Positions 1 through 8,836 of a stretch of 64,000 bases of DNA are shown here, in pieces; within the stretch, counting starts at the first letter, position 1, and every line of letters begins with the position of its first letter. This DNA is from an uncultured bacterium (lineage in GTDB: Bacteria; Verrucomicrobiota; Lentisphaeria; Victivallales; UBA1829), in NCBI GenBank assembly GCA_900549415.1, contig URNX01000005.1, positions 36,462 to 100,461 on the forward strand, written 5' to 3'. The notes under the pieces were generated by a model. That model was given only the letters and a program-made list of their open reading frames with translations, ran no database searches and was not told the origin of the DNA. The position numbers and the translations under genes are program-made.

Positions 1-1
1 G

Positions 2-367
2 CAAATAATTTCTACGCACCGCATCGCTGGAGATGCTTTGAGAATGCCTGAACAGGAGATCTCTGCAAAACAGCCCGAACAGAAAAATCCGGAAGAAGGC
101 AAGCTAAAAAAACTTTGGGAATGGACAAAAACGAAAGCGCATGACGCAAAAATAGCAGCAAAACAAGTTTCGGCAACCCAAATTCAAAAGAATGAACGCG
201 AGTTATTTGATAAGGCCAAAGAACGAATTCAGGGAGAAATGCGCGAACTTGCCGAAAGAAACAGCAATATGGCAAAGCAGCCTATTCAAAATGTGCTCAC
301 TGCATTTTATAAAAATGCAGGCTATAAAGATGTCGTCATCTCTTGGCAACCTGCTTTGAAGAAATAA
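2..367 (+). CDS. DUF4230-like protein, C-terminal part (5' end outside window)
   Basis: The reading frame is open from the window edge (position 2) to the stop at 365-367, so this is probably the end of a longer gene. A TTG at 38 or an ATG at 44 could otherwise start a 107-109-aa protein. The visible part is charged and coiled-coil-like (many K/E/Q). Its last 45 residues, ending in a pattern like 'L-x-x-F-Y-K-N-A-G-Y-K-D-V-V-I-S-W', resemble the end of the next gene's product ('LLKSLFKGAKQKVIFQW'), which suggests two paralogues in tandem. That resemblance is a hand comparison. The next gene starts 20 bases downstream, so the two are probably co-transcribed. Function unknown. Confidence 0.55.
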   Translation, partial: QIISTHRIAGDALRMPEQEISAKQPEQKNPEEGKLKKLWEWTKTKAHDAKIAAKQVSATQIQKNERELFDKAKERIQGEMRELAERNSNMAKQPIQNVLTAFYKNAGYKDVVISWQPALKK

Positions 368-387
368 CAAGCCTTGGAGATTTTAGA

Positions 388-1167
388 ATGGATATGCAAG
401 GACAGAACACCCAGCCGAAAGAAACAACAAAGCATTCACAATCTGAAGAAAAAGCGAATCAGCACAATGAAGCAAAAAAGAAACGCATATTAAGCCCTGT
501 TTTGAAACTTATCGGGTTAGGAACTGAAGCAACAGCTACAGCATTCTTTGCAATGCTTCTTCCGTTCCTGCTTCCCGCTCTACTTGGTCTGGGAGTTTTA
601 GGCGGTCTGTCCGTGGCAATCAAAGCACTCTGGCCTAAATCGATCCAACCAGAAATGGCAATCAGTCAAATCAGAGAAATTAAAGAATTTAAAGTCCTCA
701 AACTTTGTCTTGAAGATGTGGTTACACAAAACTATCAAGACAGAGAATTCCAGTTTGTCGCTCGCGGAGATGCCGTTTACGGTGTTGAATTCGACAAAAT
801 CACCTGTACTGTAAAAGAAGAGAACAAAGAAAAAATTCTCATTGTAGAAGTTCCTTATCCCAAGCTTCTCAACAGCCGGATCAACTACGATAATGAAGAA
901 CGGCAGGGCAAAGGAATCGAAAACTGGAAATACGATAATAAAAATCTTCCTGACAAGGTTGCCCTGAAACTCACAAACGAACGCGGCATCAAAGCGGAAG
1001 CGGCTATTCGAAATCTGGCACTGAAAGCGGATTTTCAGATGCTCGCAAGAAAACAGACAATGGAACTTCTCAAAAGTTTGTTCAAAGGAGCAAAGCAGAA
1101 AGTTATTTTCCAATGGCAAAAGGAAAATATGGATTCGAAACCCTTCAACGTGCCTGAGAACAAATAA
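388..1167 (+). CDS. DUF4230-like membrane-anchored protein
   Basis: 259 aa from the ATG at 388, chosen over the upstream TTG at 343 because GGAGA lies 7-11 bases before it. A polar, low-complexity N-terminus rich in Q/E/K is followed by a hydrophobic stretch around residues 43-75 (two short segments, alanine/leucine/glycine-rich) that would anchor it in the membrane. The remaining ~185 residues are soluble. They contain a beta-rich region and a C-terminal helical part with the pattern seen in DUF4230 proteins (alternating charged residues, then LLKSLF and a final V-x-F-x-W strand). The family has no well-defined biochemical role. The family assignment is by eye and moderate. It is co-oriented with the preceding gene and with the broken TM2 gene after it. 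Confidence 0.6.
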   Translation: MDMQGQNTQPKETTKHSQSEEKANQHNEAKKKRILSPVLKLIGLGTEATATAFFAMLLPFLLPALLGLGVLGGLSVAIKALWPKSIQPEMAISQIREIKEFKVLKLCLEDVVTQNYQDREFQFVARGDAVYGVEFDKITCTVKEENKEKILIVEVPYPKLLNSRINYDNEERQGKGIENWKYDNKNLPDKVALKLTNERGIKAEAAIRNLALKADFQMLARKQTMELLKSLFKGAKQKVIFQWQKENMDSKPFNVPENK

Positions 1168-1197
1168 TAGACGCCAGCCAAACCCGATGGAGAAATT

Positions 1198-1590
1198 ATG
1201 GAAAACGAAACAACAAAGGGTTGTCCTTTCTGCGCAGAAAGAATCAATATCCGTGCGAAAAAATGCAGGTTCTGCGGAGAATTGCTGGATCCAACCGATC
1301 GCTTACTGGAAGAAGTTCATAAAGAATCACGGTTTGCTCAGGAACATTTGCCATATATCGGAACCTGACCTCTCAAGAGGTGATCCACCTATATTCTGTT
1401 AGCTCTATTTCTCGGACTTATTGGAATCCACAACTTCTATGCGGGATACATTGGTCGAGCATTGGCACAATTGTTTACAACCCTTTTTATCGCATGGCTT
1501 GCTTACCCTTTACTCTTAGGAGTTTTTATTTGGATCCTCGTTGAAATATGTGCAGTTGAAAAAGACGGAACCGGTATGTACTTCATGTAA
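1198..1590 (+). pseudogene. Zinc-ribbon + TM2-domain protein interrupted by two in-frame TGA codons
   Basis: From the ATG at 1198 (GGAGAAATT just upstream) the frame encodes a zinc ribbon with two CxxC pairs (CPFC ... CRFC) and runs to a TGA at 1366-1368. A second TGA in the same frame lies at 1381-1383. Directly after it the same frame continues with a clear TM2 domain (LFLGLIGIHNFYAGY, two hydrophobic segments) to a TAA at 1588-1590. Zinc ribbon plus TM2 is a common architecture, so this was one gene. Other genes here end in TGA and use TGG for Trp, so recoding is unlikely. The simplest reading is a recent pseudogene, with the upstream 56-aa zinc ribbon perhaps still translated. A sequencing difference cannot be excluded. 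Confidence 0.75.
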
Positions 1591-1622
1591 TACCACTCAA
1601 CCGCCAACGCCCCCTCCATCCG

Positions 1623-1657
1623 CCGCCGCTTCCCTTCGGGGACGGCGGTTTTATTTG
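1623..1657 (+). terminator. Rho-independent terminator with UUCG loop
   Basis: CCGCCG (1623-1628) pairs with CGGCGG (1643-1648), and inside it CCC/GGG encloses a TTCG tetraloop. TTTTATTT follows. It sits 33 bases after the TM2 reading frame on the plus strand and overlaps the 3' end of the convergent minus-strand gene. Confidence 0.8.
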
Positions 1658-2310
1658 GCGGACGGGATGAAGCCGCAGAGCTCGGCGTAATGCTGCGAAA
1701 ATTCACGCTCGGCACGAAGATAACGCTTCATCGAATTCTTCGGAAGCAGACGGCGACGCTGCTCCGCTGCCTTCCCCATCGGAAGCGATATCAGATCAAA
1801 AAGCTCACTCACGCCATGAAGAAGATTCACTTCCGTGTCACCGATCGAATCATCGACAAGACGGCTCTTCGCTATCGCAAGAGGTCCCGCAAACTGCTCT
1901 ATTCCGCGCTCGTTTTTCGCCATCTCAATCGACGTCTCGGCGGAAATCTTCAGAAGCTCCAGAATCTTCCGGCAGGAAAAAAGAAGAGGCATGCACGGAT
2001 CCTCCGTCTTCTTCACCGCCGCAGAAACCGGAGAATGTTCGCGGTAAATGAACGTCAGATTGTCGATCACAACATTCACAAGTGTCAGACCGATCGTGTA
2101 ATATTTGAAACGCGCGGCGTCGTCAAACTTGTAAAGCTGGAGCTTGAAAAGCTCGGTCAGGGCGTTGTACGCCGTGTCGCAGCGCGCAAGACGCGCCGGC
2201 AGATTCGTGCCCGCAATCGGAACCTTCTTCACAGACGAACCCGACTCAAACGCAGTCATAATGCCGCGCTTCACCTTCTCAAGCATTCCGGGTGATTCTT
2301 TCTCCGCCAT
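1651..2310 (-). CDS. Hypothetical protein, mostly alpha-helical (219 aa)
   Basis: A 219-aa protein starting at an ATG with GGAGGAATC just upstream. I recognise no family. The sequence looks helical and soluble, with no signal peptide or membrane segment. It begins 12 bases after the stop of the uracil-DNA glycosylase gene on the same strand, so the two are almost certainly co-transcribed. The C-terminal quarter is basic (QRRRLLPKNSMKRYLRAEREF). A role near DNA repair is only guilt by association. Confidence 0.7.
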   Translation of the reverse strand: MAEKESPGMLEKVKRGIMTAFESGSSVKKVPIAGTNLPARLARCDTAYNALTELFKLQLYKFDDAARFKYYTIGLTLVNVVIDNLTFIYREHSPVSAAVKKTEDPCMPLLFSCRKILELLKISAETSIEMAKNERGIEQFAGPLAIAKSRLVDDSIGDTEVNLLHGVSELFDLISLPMGKAAEQRRRLLPKNSMKRYLRAEREFSQHYAELCGFIPSAK

Positions 2311-2321
2311 GATGATTCCTC

Positions 2322-3149
2322 CTATTTGTTCCGGGTATAGACTTTGCCGAACTCACGCATCACCAGCTGGAGGTCGTTCCACGCATCGCGCTTCGCCGCC
2401 TCGTAACGCAGCAGATACGCAGGGTGGAAAGTCGGCATGACCTTGATTCCGTGGTAATCCAGCCAGTGTCCGCGCAGACGGCTGATGCCGCCGCGTTTCA
2501 TCAGCCCCTTCAACGCCACATTGCCCAGAAGGACAATCACCTTCGGCGAAACAAGCTGAATCTGGCGGTTCAGATACGGTACACACGAATCCATCTCATC
2601 ATCCGACGGATTCCGGTTGCCCGGCGGACGGCATTTCACCACATTCGCAATGTAGACCTCCGAACGCTGGAACTGCATCGCCGCAATCATCTTCGAAAGA
2701 AGCTGTCCGGCCTTCCCGACGAACGGAATGCCCTGCGCATCCTCATCCGCACCGGGGCCTTCGCCGATAAACATCAGATCCGCATGCTCCGAGCCATCCG
2801 CAAAGACAACGCTGTGACGCGTCTCGCAGAGACGGCATGCGCGGCAGTTCGCTGTCGCCGCCTTGAGCTGATCCCAGTTCATGGATGCGATTTCCGCCAG
2901 ATCGAGCGGAGAATATGCGCGTTCCGTCTGCGGCGGTTCCTCATGGAACGACGATTCCGGATAGCGGAAAGCGGGACGCGCGGGCGGAGGCGCGGAAACA
3001 GGAGCCGGACGCGGCGGCGGAGGCGGAGTCTGCGCGGGCGCGGCGTTCCGGTAGAACTCGACCAGATTGTCCCTGCTCACATATACCGTTCCGTTCGCCG
3101 ACTGTTCCTGCCGGATGCACTGAATGATTTCGTCAAAAATATCCGCCAT
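2322..3149 (-). CDS. Fe-S uracil-DNA glycosylase (family 4-like)
   Basis: Removes uracil from DNA to start base-excision repair. The 275-aa start at 3149 is chosen because AGGAGAGG precedes that ATG; the frame is open 48 codons further upstream without a good site. A short N-terminal helix is followed by a proline-rich linker (about residues 38-62), then the catalytic domain. The domain has CRACRLC, the GEGPGADEDAQGIPFVG active-site loop, a second cysteine pair around CRPPGNRNPSDDEMDSC (together four Cys for a 4Fe-4S cluster) and the C-terminal HPAYLL motif. Family-4 enzymes in many bacteria have this poorly conserved N-terminal extension. It leads a two-gene operon with the hypothetical gene downstream. 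Confidence 0.92.
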   Translation of the reverse strand: MADIFDEIIQCIRQEQSANGTVYVSRDNLVEFYRNAAPAQTPPPPPRPAPVSAPPPARPAFRYPESSFHEEPPQTERAYSPLDLAEIASMNWDQLKAATANCRACRLCETRHSVVFADGSEHADLMFIGEGPGADEDAQGIPFVGKAGQLLSKMIAAMQFQRSEVYIANVVKCRPPGNRNPSDDEMDSCVPYLNRQIQLVSPKVIVLLGNVALKGLMKRGGISRLRGHWLDYHGIKVMPTFHPAYLLRYEAAKRDAWNDLQLVMREFGKVYTRNK

Positions 3150-3408
3150 ATCCTCTCCTGTTCTCGACACGGTGACAATGTATTCGTCTGTGCCTGAGAT
3201 TTCAAGCGGGAAAGCAAGAAAAAAACAAAAAAAGTCTGACCGGACCGCGCGGCGGCGGAAGAAGTGCGGAGAGGGCAAAATCCTGGAGGGCAATCCGATT
3301 TCCGTTTCCGAGTTCCCCGCCGTCGGCGATCTCCGGTCCCGACACCCAATATATAGCGTCCTTTCCCGTCAATCTTCCATGAAAAACGAAAAAAATAAGA
3401 AAAATACT

Positions 3409-6400
3409 TTATTTTTGCGAGGGAGGGAGATTGCCCGGCAGATTTTTCAGACGCGGCAGCAGCGATTCTTCTTTATAATCGTCAAGTCCGGCAATGGCGG
3501 TGATAAAATTCAGATCGGGACCGACAACCGCTCCCGACGGCCAGACGGAATCAATCTCCAGCGACTTGCGGACCACAGCGAGCTGCTGTTTCTGAGAAGG
3601 CGGCATGCCGGAATCATCCGCATCCAGAAAAAGAAGTGTATAATTTTTCCCGACCGCTTCATGAAAAGCATTGTCCGCAAGGTACGCGGGAAGAACTTTT
3701 GAATGATAACAGAGAATAAGAAGTCGCCGCCCGGTCCGCTCTGCCTCCGCGGCGGCTTCCCCGAAATGCGCATGCCAGAACGGAGCGGGCGCGGGCTTCC
3801 AATCCGCCTCCGGACTCCGGGGCTGGGCAAAGCGGATCGCCTGAAGCACGCGCCCAATTCTTTCTTTTTTCATCTCCTGCAGCCGTTCGATAATCAGTTC
3901 CCGCACAGCCGGCTTCTGCACAAGCTGAATAGGAGTTCGGCCGCCTTTGGTCGGAATCGTCGGATCGGCGCCCTTCTTGAAAAGATAGCGGACAATATCC
4001 ACATCAATGCTCCGGCAGATTGCCGCCTGTGCAAGCACGGGCATACCGCACTCCGGAACTTCATTGATCTTCCATCCGTTTTTGAGCAGGATATCATAGA
4101 ATGCGCAGGCGATGGCAGGTCTTGTACTGGAATATATAATCACGGAGTGCGACAGATGTCCGGAAGCCATTGTGGTAGTCCGGATCTTGAAATCGAAGGC
4201 AGGCATTCTCCTCAGCAGCATCTCCAGCATTTCCGGATTCCGGGAAGCGACGCCAAGCTCCGGAACGGAATATTCAGGAGTCCATGTGACGTTTGCGCCG
4301 TAATCCAGCAGCAGTTCCGCCATAGGCACATAGCCGCTGAGGACTGCGAGCTGGAACATGTTCATTCCGTTTTCGTCCAGGAAATCAAGCTTTGCCCCCT
4401 TCTTCAAAGCGGACTCGGCAAGCCCAAGATCCTTGTTCCGGATCGCCCGGAAAAGCTCTCCCTGTGCAATATCCGAAGGCGCGACGGCATGAGCATAACC
4501 GTACCGCGTCAGCAACTCCACGCAGGCCTTCCGGTCATTGCGCACCGCATCAAGATACGGAGTCGCTCCGCTTTGGTCCTTCATCCTTGCAAATGCGGAA
4601 CCGGAAAGCAGAAGAGTTCGCAGGACCTCCGCCTTTCCGCATTGTGCAGCAATATGCACCGGGGAACGCCCCAGCCCGTCGGTTACTTCCGTATTGCATC
4701 CGGCGTTGAGCAGTTCCTCCGCGAACTGCCAGAACATCCCGTTCTCCCGCATGTGCGGGAGATAAGCTCCCGGCACACGCTTCAACACTCGAAGCAGAAT
4801 GGAGGAGCCGTCGTAAAAATCAATATTATCCGCTCCGTTCAGAACAAAGGAGCGGAGAGTTTTCTGACAGCTTGCTTCCTGGCGGACATCTGTAAACGGC
4901 TGTTTCAAGACAGTGCCAAGCCCCGCATTGACATCCGCGCCGGCTTTGGCAAGAGCCGGAAGCAACAGACCGCCCGGCTCAAGAAGACCGCTGAGAACAA
5001 GTCCGGAAAGGGAGCGGACCTCTCCGTAGAAATCTGCAAACGAAACATCAGGGTCCAAATCACGGTTCCGCAGGCTTTCTTCGATACTTTTTCCAAACTT
5101 GGCATCTTCGGAATTATATTCAAATACCTTTTTCCGCTTTTGAAGATACGTCTCGATCTTCTTCCGTAGCTCGGCAGAGACCGCAGGATGCACGACCTCC
5201 TGCATCCGCAATTCCCGCTGGGTCAGCTGCTCCGAAAGTCTCCGTTCCCGCGATTCAAACATCGACAGACGCTCCGAACAGAACGGGATTTCCGGATGTT
5301 CCTTCAGAAACTCGACGATCCGGGAACATTCATCCCGGCGTTTCTCCAAAGTCCGGATCCCGCTCTCCATGAAGTCCGAAGCGGAAAAACGGACAGGCGG
5401 AACCTTTTTCGGAACCGGAACAGGAACAGAAGAAGGAGAAGACGCCGAAGCCAGCACCGAAATTCCCTGCGAAGGCACGGGCGACTTCATCCACAGCACA
5501 AAAAACAGAACCGCAACTCCGAACATGCAGCAGGCAAGCGCAGTTACGCTCAGAACCAGCGGAGAAAAAATTCCGGCAAACGGAGAACGCCCCTTCATGA
5601 CCTCTTCCGTCATGCGAAGAAGCTCGCTTGCATTGTGCGGACGCTCCTCCGGCTCCTTGCGCATCATGCGGTCGATCAGACGCACAAAGTTCGCCGAAAG
5701 ATCGGGACGCAGACCGGCCAGCGAGGGCGGAATGTCATGAATCACCTTCATCATCGTTTCGACCGGAGTACCGCCATCGAACGGAATGCGTCCGCTCGCA
5801 AGATGATACAGCGTCGCACCGAGCGAATAGATATCGGAGCGGACGTCGACGTCGTGGGCGTTGCGGCACTGCTCCGGACTCGAATAGGCAGGCGTGCCGA
5901 AGACGGAACGTTCCATTGTCAGAGTCAGATTCCCGAGCGTGGCGAACGGACCCGCTTTTGCAATGCCGAGATCCATCAGCTTCAGGACTCCGTCGCGCGT
6001 CCGCATGATGTTGCACGGCTTGATGTCCCGGTGGACGATTCCGCGGCGTCCCAGGACGTTGAGCGCGGACGCCATCTCCCGGAGAATTTCCAGAAGCTCC
6101 CGTTCGGAAAGCTGGCGGCGCGCGGCGTAACGCTCCAGATTCTCTCCGTCGATGTACTCCATGACAATAAAGAGATAACCCGTCTTGTCGTCGCAGCCGA
6201 TATCGAAAACCTTCACGATGTTCGGATGCACGAGCGAACAGGTCAGACGCGCCTCGCGGAAAAAACGCTTGCGCGAAAGATCGGAACTCTCCTCGGGCAG
6301 CTTCATCAGTTTCAGTGCGCGCGGGGCGCCCAGCAGGAGATGTTCCGCACGGTAGACTTCCGCCATTCCGCCGCTGCCAAGAAAACGGACAATGCGGTAT

Positions 6401-6684
6401 TTGTCGAAAAAGTCGCCCGGCGAAAGCAGATGATCCGGAACCGTATCGCTTTTATCCAAGACCTGAAATGCGGAACCGCATTCCGTGCAGATGTGCGGAG
6501 CGGAAGCGTCCGCAGAGGCGAACTGGCGGGCATGACAGTCCGGGCAGAACGTCACCAGCCGCAGAGCTTTCTGTTCAATTTCCGCGCCGCAATGGGGACA
6601 GACCGTGCATCCGGTCCGGAACGAAGCCGTTTTGAATTCAAATTCCCGAATGCAGACGGGACAGATCGCAGTGTAGTGACTCAT
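3409..6684 (-). CDS. Ser/Thr protein kinase with zinc ribbons, TM segment, ankyrin repeats and thioredoxin-like C-terminus
   Basis: A 1091-aa membrane kinase. The N-terminal ~75 residues hold several CxxC/CPxC pairs (zinc ribbons). The kinase domain follows (~residues 93-360) with the glycine loop GSGGMAEVY, a lysine in ALKLMK, HRDIKPCN and DLG in place of DFG. One membrane span lies at about 375-400, so the kinase is probably cytoplasmic and the rest outside. After a helical region come ankyrin-type repeats (~residues 660-910; for example GRSPVHIAAQCGKAEVLRTL). The last ~125 residues resemble a thioredoxin-fold domain without a CxxC. The gene overlaps the preceding zinc-binding ORF by 4 bases (ATGA) and is in an operon with an ECF sigma factor, a pairing known in planctomycetes and relatives. 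Confidence 0.9.
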   Translation of the reverse strand: MSHYTAICPVCIREFEFKTASFRTGCTVCPHCGAEIEQKALRLVTFCPDCHARQFASADASAPHICTECGSAFQVLDKSDTVPDHLLSPGDFFDKYRIVRFLGSGGMAEVYRAEHLLLGAPRALKLMKLPEESSDLSRKRFFREARLTCSLVHPNIVKVFDIGCDDKTGYLFIVMEYIDGENLERYAARRQLSERELLEILREMASALNVLGRRGIVHRDIKPCNIMRTRDGVLKLMDLGIAKAGPFATLGNLTLTMERSVFGTPAYSSPEQCRNAHDVDVRSDIYSLGATLYHLASGRIPFDGGTPVETMMKVIHDIPPSLAGLRPDLSANFVRLIDRMMRKEPEERPHNASELLRMTEEVMKGRSPFAGIFSPLVLSVTALACCMFGVAVLFFVLWMKSPVPSQGISVLASASSPSSVPVPVPKKVPPVRFSASDFMESGIRTLEKRRDECSRIVEFLKEHPEIPFCSERLSMFESRERRLSEQLTQRELRMQEVVHPAVSAELRKKIETYLQKRKKVFEYNSEDAKFGKSIEESLRNRDLDPDVSFADFYGEVRSLSGLVLSGLLEPGGLLLPALAKAGADVNAGLGTVLKQPFTDVRQEASCQKTLRSFVLNGADNIDFYDGSSILLRVLKRVPGAYLPHMRENGMFWQFAEELLNAGCNTEVTDGLGRSPVHIAAQCGKAEVLRTLLLSGSAFARMKDQSGATPYLDAVRNDRKACVELLTRYGYAHAVAPSDIAQGELFRAIRNKDLGLAESALKKGAKLDFLDENGMNMFQLAVLSGYVPMAELLLDYGANVTWTPEYSVPELGVASRNPEMLEMLLRRMPAFDFKIRTTTMASGHLSHSVIIYSSTRPAIACAFYDILLKNGWKINEVPECGMPVLAQAAICRSIDVDIVRYLFKKGADPTIPTKGGRTPIQLVQKPAVRELIIERLQEMKKERIGRVLQAIRFAQPRSPEADWKPAPAPFWHAHFGEAAAEAERTGRRLLILCYHSKVLPAYLADNAFHEAVGKNYTLLFLDADDSGMPPSQKQQLAVVRKSLEIDSVWPSGAVVGPDLNFITAIAGLDDYKEESLLPRLKNLPGNLPPSQK

Positions 6685-6905
6685 GATTTTTCCGGCGGGA
6701 TCTTGTCCCCGGAATCCGCCTTCTCTTCAAATCCGGCAAGCCCTTTCCGGAGCTGTTCGGCAAACGAGCGGTCGGCAAGAAGATGCTCATAACGCTTCCG
6801 GCAGAGTTCACAGCCGCGCAGATGAAGACGGATGCGCAGACGAAACCAGAAACTCCCGGTGGAATTGAACAGATGTTCGATTTCAAAATCCTCAAAGTGT
6901 CTCAT
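6681..6905 (-). CDS. Small zinc-finger protein, probable anti-sigma-like regulator
   Basis: 74 aa with the pattern LHLRGCELCRKRYEHLL, a histidine followed by CxxC as in the zinc-finger of many anti-sigma factors (HxxxCxxC). There is no membrane segment. It lies directly between the ECF sigma gene (8 bases upstream) and the kinase gene, with which it overlaps by ATGA, so translation is likely coupled. It may bind the sigma factor and be controlled by the kinase. This is inferred from position and the cysteine motif. Confidence 0.65.
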   Translation of the reverse strand: MRHFEDFEIEHLFNSTGSFWFRLRIRLHLRGCELCRKRYEHLLADRSFAEQLRKGLAGFEEKADSGDKIPPEKS

Positions 6906-6913
6906 CTTTCACC

Positions 6914-7474
6914 TCAGAGTTTCTCCAGCTGGCGCACAACTCTCCGGAGCTGATCGAGCGTGCGGCTTTTGTTGATGTAGACCGCATTGACCGTAATGCC
7001 GAGTTCGCTTGCGACCTTTGCGGGCGGCTCGTTGCGCAGAACATAACGCTCGAACGAGAGCCACGAAAGCGGCTCCATATCCGACTGCATCACCCGGATG
7101 GCCTCGGTCAGAAGATAGTTGTGCCACTCAGCATCCCACTTTTCGTCGAACGCGCAGTCGATCAGCTTCATGCACGCGGCATCGTCCGCGACGTCGCCGC
7201 GTTTCCGGATGATCGCGAAGGTGCAGTTGCGGACGATCGTGCGCAGATAGGTCCGGAAGCGTCCTTTCGAACGGTCGTAGCGGAATGTTTTCGAAGCTTT
7301 GAAGAAGTTGACCAGGACATCCTGCACGAGTTCGCCGCGTTCAAGAACGGTCAGCCCCCACGATCTCCCGCAGACGCGGATCAGCGGAGAATACATTTCC
7401 GCAAACCGGTTCCATGAAATTTCATCGCCTTCGGTAATCTTTTCCAGCATTGTTAAACTTGTTGTAAACGACAT
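6914..7474 (-). CDS. ECF-type RNA polymerase sigma factor
   Basis: 186 aa from the ATG at 7474, preferred over a GTG at 7525 because GGGAG stands just upstream. The sigma-2 region is visible (LVQDVLVNFFKASKTFRYD, then RFRTYLRTIVRN), as is a C-terminal sigma-4 helix-turn-helix (PPAKVASELGITVNAVYINKSR). The linker between them is unusually long and cysteine-containing. The first gene of a three-gene unit with a zinc-finger protein and a transmembrane Ser/Thr kinase, it is probably regulated by that kinase, as proposed for kinase-associated ECF groups of PVC bacteria. Targets are not visible here. Confidence 0.88.
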   Translation of the reverse strand: MSFTTSLTMLEKITEGDEISWNRFAEMYSPLIRVCGRSWGLTVLERGELVQDVLVNFFKASKTFRYDRSKGRFRTYLRTIVRNCTFAIIRKRGDVADDAACMKLIDCAFDEKWDAEWHNYLLTEAIRVMQSDMEPLSWLSFERYVLRNEPPAKVASELGITVNAVYINKSRTLDQLRRVVRQLEKL

Positions 7475-7567
7475 AACATCTCCCGATTCAGTAAAAAAAA
7501 TCCTTTTAAATTTATTCTCTTTCACTCGATTTTCAAGCGTAAAATTTCAAAAAACAAGAAAATTTAC

Positions 7568-8836
7568 TTATGGTCTGGGCGCCGCAAGTCCGCGCAGACG
7601 CAGAATCCGCAGAGCTTTGTAATCCCCGCCGCGCACCGCACGCTGAAGCCACTCTTCACCGCGGGTCAGACTCCGCGTCACGCCGCGTCCCTCCAGATAG
7701 CGCAGACCAAGCTCGCACTGCGCCGAAGGCTCCCCCTTCTGCGCCGCCTGCGTCAGCCAGTAGACCGCCGCAGAATCATCCTTGATCAGATCGCCGCGTC
7801 CCGTTTCATACATCCGTGCAAGCGCATGCTGCGCCGGAGCATATCCCTGCTTTGCGGCAAGAAAAAAGAGACGCGAAGCCTCATGTTCATCCTTTTCAAA
7901 ACCGATTCCGTCGAGACGGAATTCCCCCATGCGGAAGAGCGCCTGAACATTCCCCTGCTCCGCCGCACGTCTGTACCACGGGAGCGCGGAAAGAAGATCC
8001 GGCTTCCCGCCCGCCGTCCCCGCCGCAAGGAACTCCGCATATTTGTACTGAGATTTCGCATTGCCGCGCTCCGCCGCCAGACGGTACAGGTTCACCGCTT
8101 TCGGCATATCCGGGGAGACCGCGCGCCCGTATTCATAACAGAACGCCAGTTTGCCCAGAGCCTCCGCGTCGCCGCTCTTCGCCGCACGGCGGAGAAGCAC
8201 AATCATGCCGTCCGGATCGGGCTTCGTGCCGAGTCCGCCGTACTTGCAGTCGGCAAGCATCCGCAGCGCTTCCGGAGGCGGATCCTTCCGTGCTGTCATG
8301 CGGGTCAGAACGCGGACCGCGTCCGGAAGTTCCTCCGGTTTGTTCCGCTGGAGAAGGAAACGGGCATATTCGAGTTCGGCTGGAACGAATTCCTCTTCCG
8401 CCAGAGATTTCAGCAAAGTCAAACCGTATTCGGGCATCGGAGCAACAGCGGCGTGTTTGTGCGCAGGATCGGCGGGAAGCCCCGTAATCGTCACTCCGGC
8501 GACATGCAGACGCGCCATCTTCACACCCGCATCCGCCGCTTTCCGGAACCATTCGACAGCTTCGTACAGATTGCGGTCCGTCCCCTCCCCTTTCAGGAGA
8601 CAGACTCCGAGGTTGTACATACCCTCCGGAACGCCCGCCTCCGCCGCCTTGCGATACCAGTATGCCGCAACAGTCCGGTCTGCATGACGCGACGGCGTTC
8701 CGTGGAAGTATTCATCTGCAAGCTTCAGCATGGACTCCGCCTCCCCGCCGAGCGCGGCCTTCCGGAGAGAGTCGGCTTCCTGCGCGGCAAGCAGACAGAA
8801 AAGAGAGCAGAAAATCAGGAAAACAATGCGTTTCAT
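7568..8836 (-). CDS. Secreted Sel1-repeat (SLR/TPR-like) protein
   Basis: 422 aa with a signal peptide (MKRIVFLIFCSLFCLLAA) and about ten Sel1-like repeats recognisable by A-x-Y-W-Y-R-K-A-A-E-x-G and the following A-x-x-x-L-G-x-x-Y patterns. Sel1 repeats form an alpha/alpha solenoid used as a protein-protein scaffold, often in envelope signalling. It overlaps the upstream membrane-protein gene by 4 bases and ends 93 bases before the sigma-factor gene, so it may belong to the same minus-strand transcript. Its partner is unknown. Confidence 0.88.
   Translation of the reverse strand: MKRIVFLIFCSLFCLLAAQEADSLRKAALGGEAESMLKLADEYFHGTPSRHADRTVAAYWYRKAAEAGVPEGMYNLGVCLLKGEGTDRNLYEAVEWFRKAADAGVKMARLHVAGVTITGLPADPAHKHAAVAPMPEYGLTLLKSLAEEEFVPAELEYARFLLQRNKPEELPDAVRVLTRMTARKDPPPEALRMLADCKYGGLGTKPDPDGMIVLLRRAAKSGDAEALGKLAFCYEYGRAVSPDMPKAVNLYRLAAERGNAKSQYKYAEFLAAGTAGGKPDLLSALPWYRRAAEQGNVQALFRMGEFRLDGIGFEKDEHEASRLFFLAAKQGYAPAQHALARMYETGRGDLIKDDSAAVYWLTQAAQKGEPSAQCELGLRYLEGRGVTRSLTRGEEWLQRAVRGGDYKALRILRLRGLAAPRP

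Noticed and set aside
1366..1383. TGA read as tryptophan or selenocysteine in the TM2 gene
   Set aside because: Other genes in the window end in TGA and use TGG for Trp, and no selenocysteine insertion hairpin could be made out after the codons.
5188..6792. Arg/His-rich long open frames antisense to the kinase-ankyrin gene
   Set aside because: Unnatural composition (very high Arg/His/Gln) and full overlap with a well-supported kinase.
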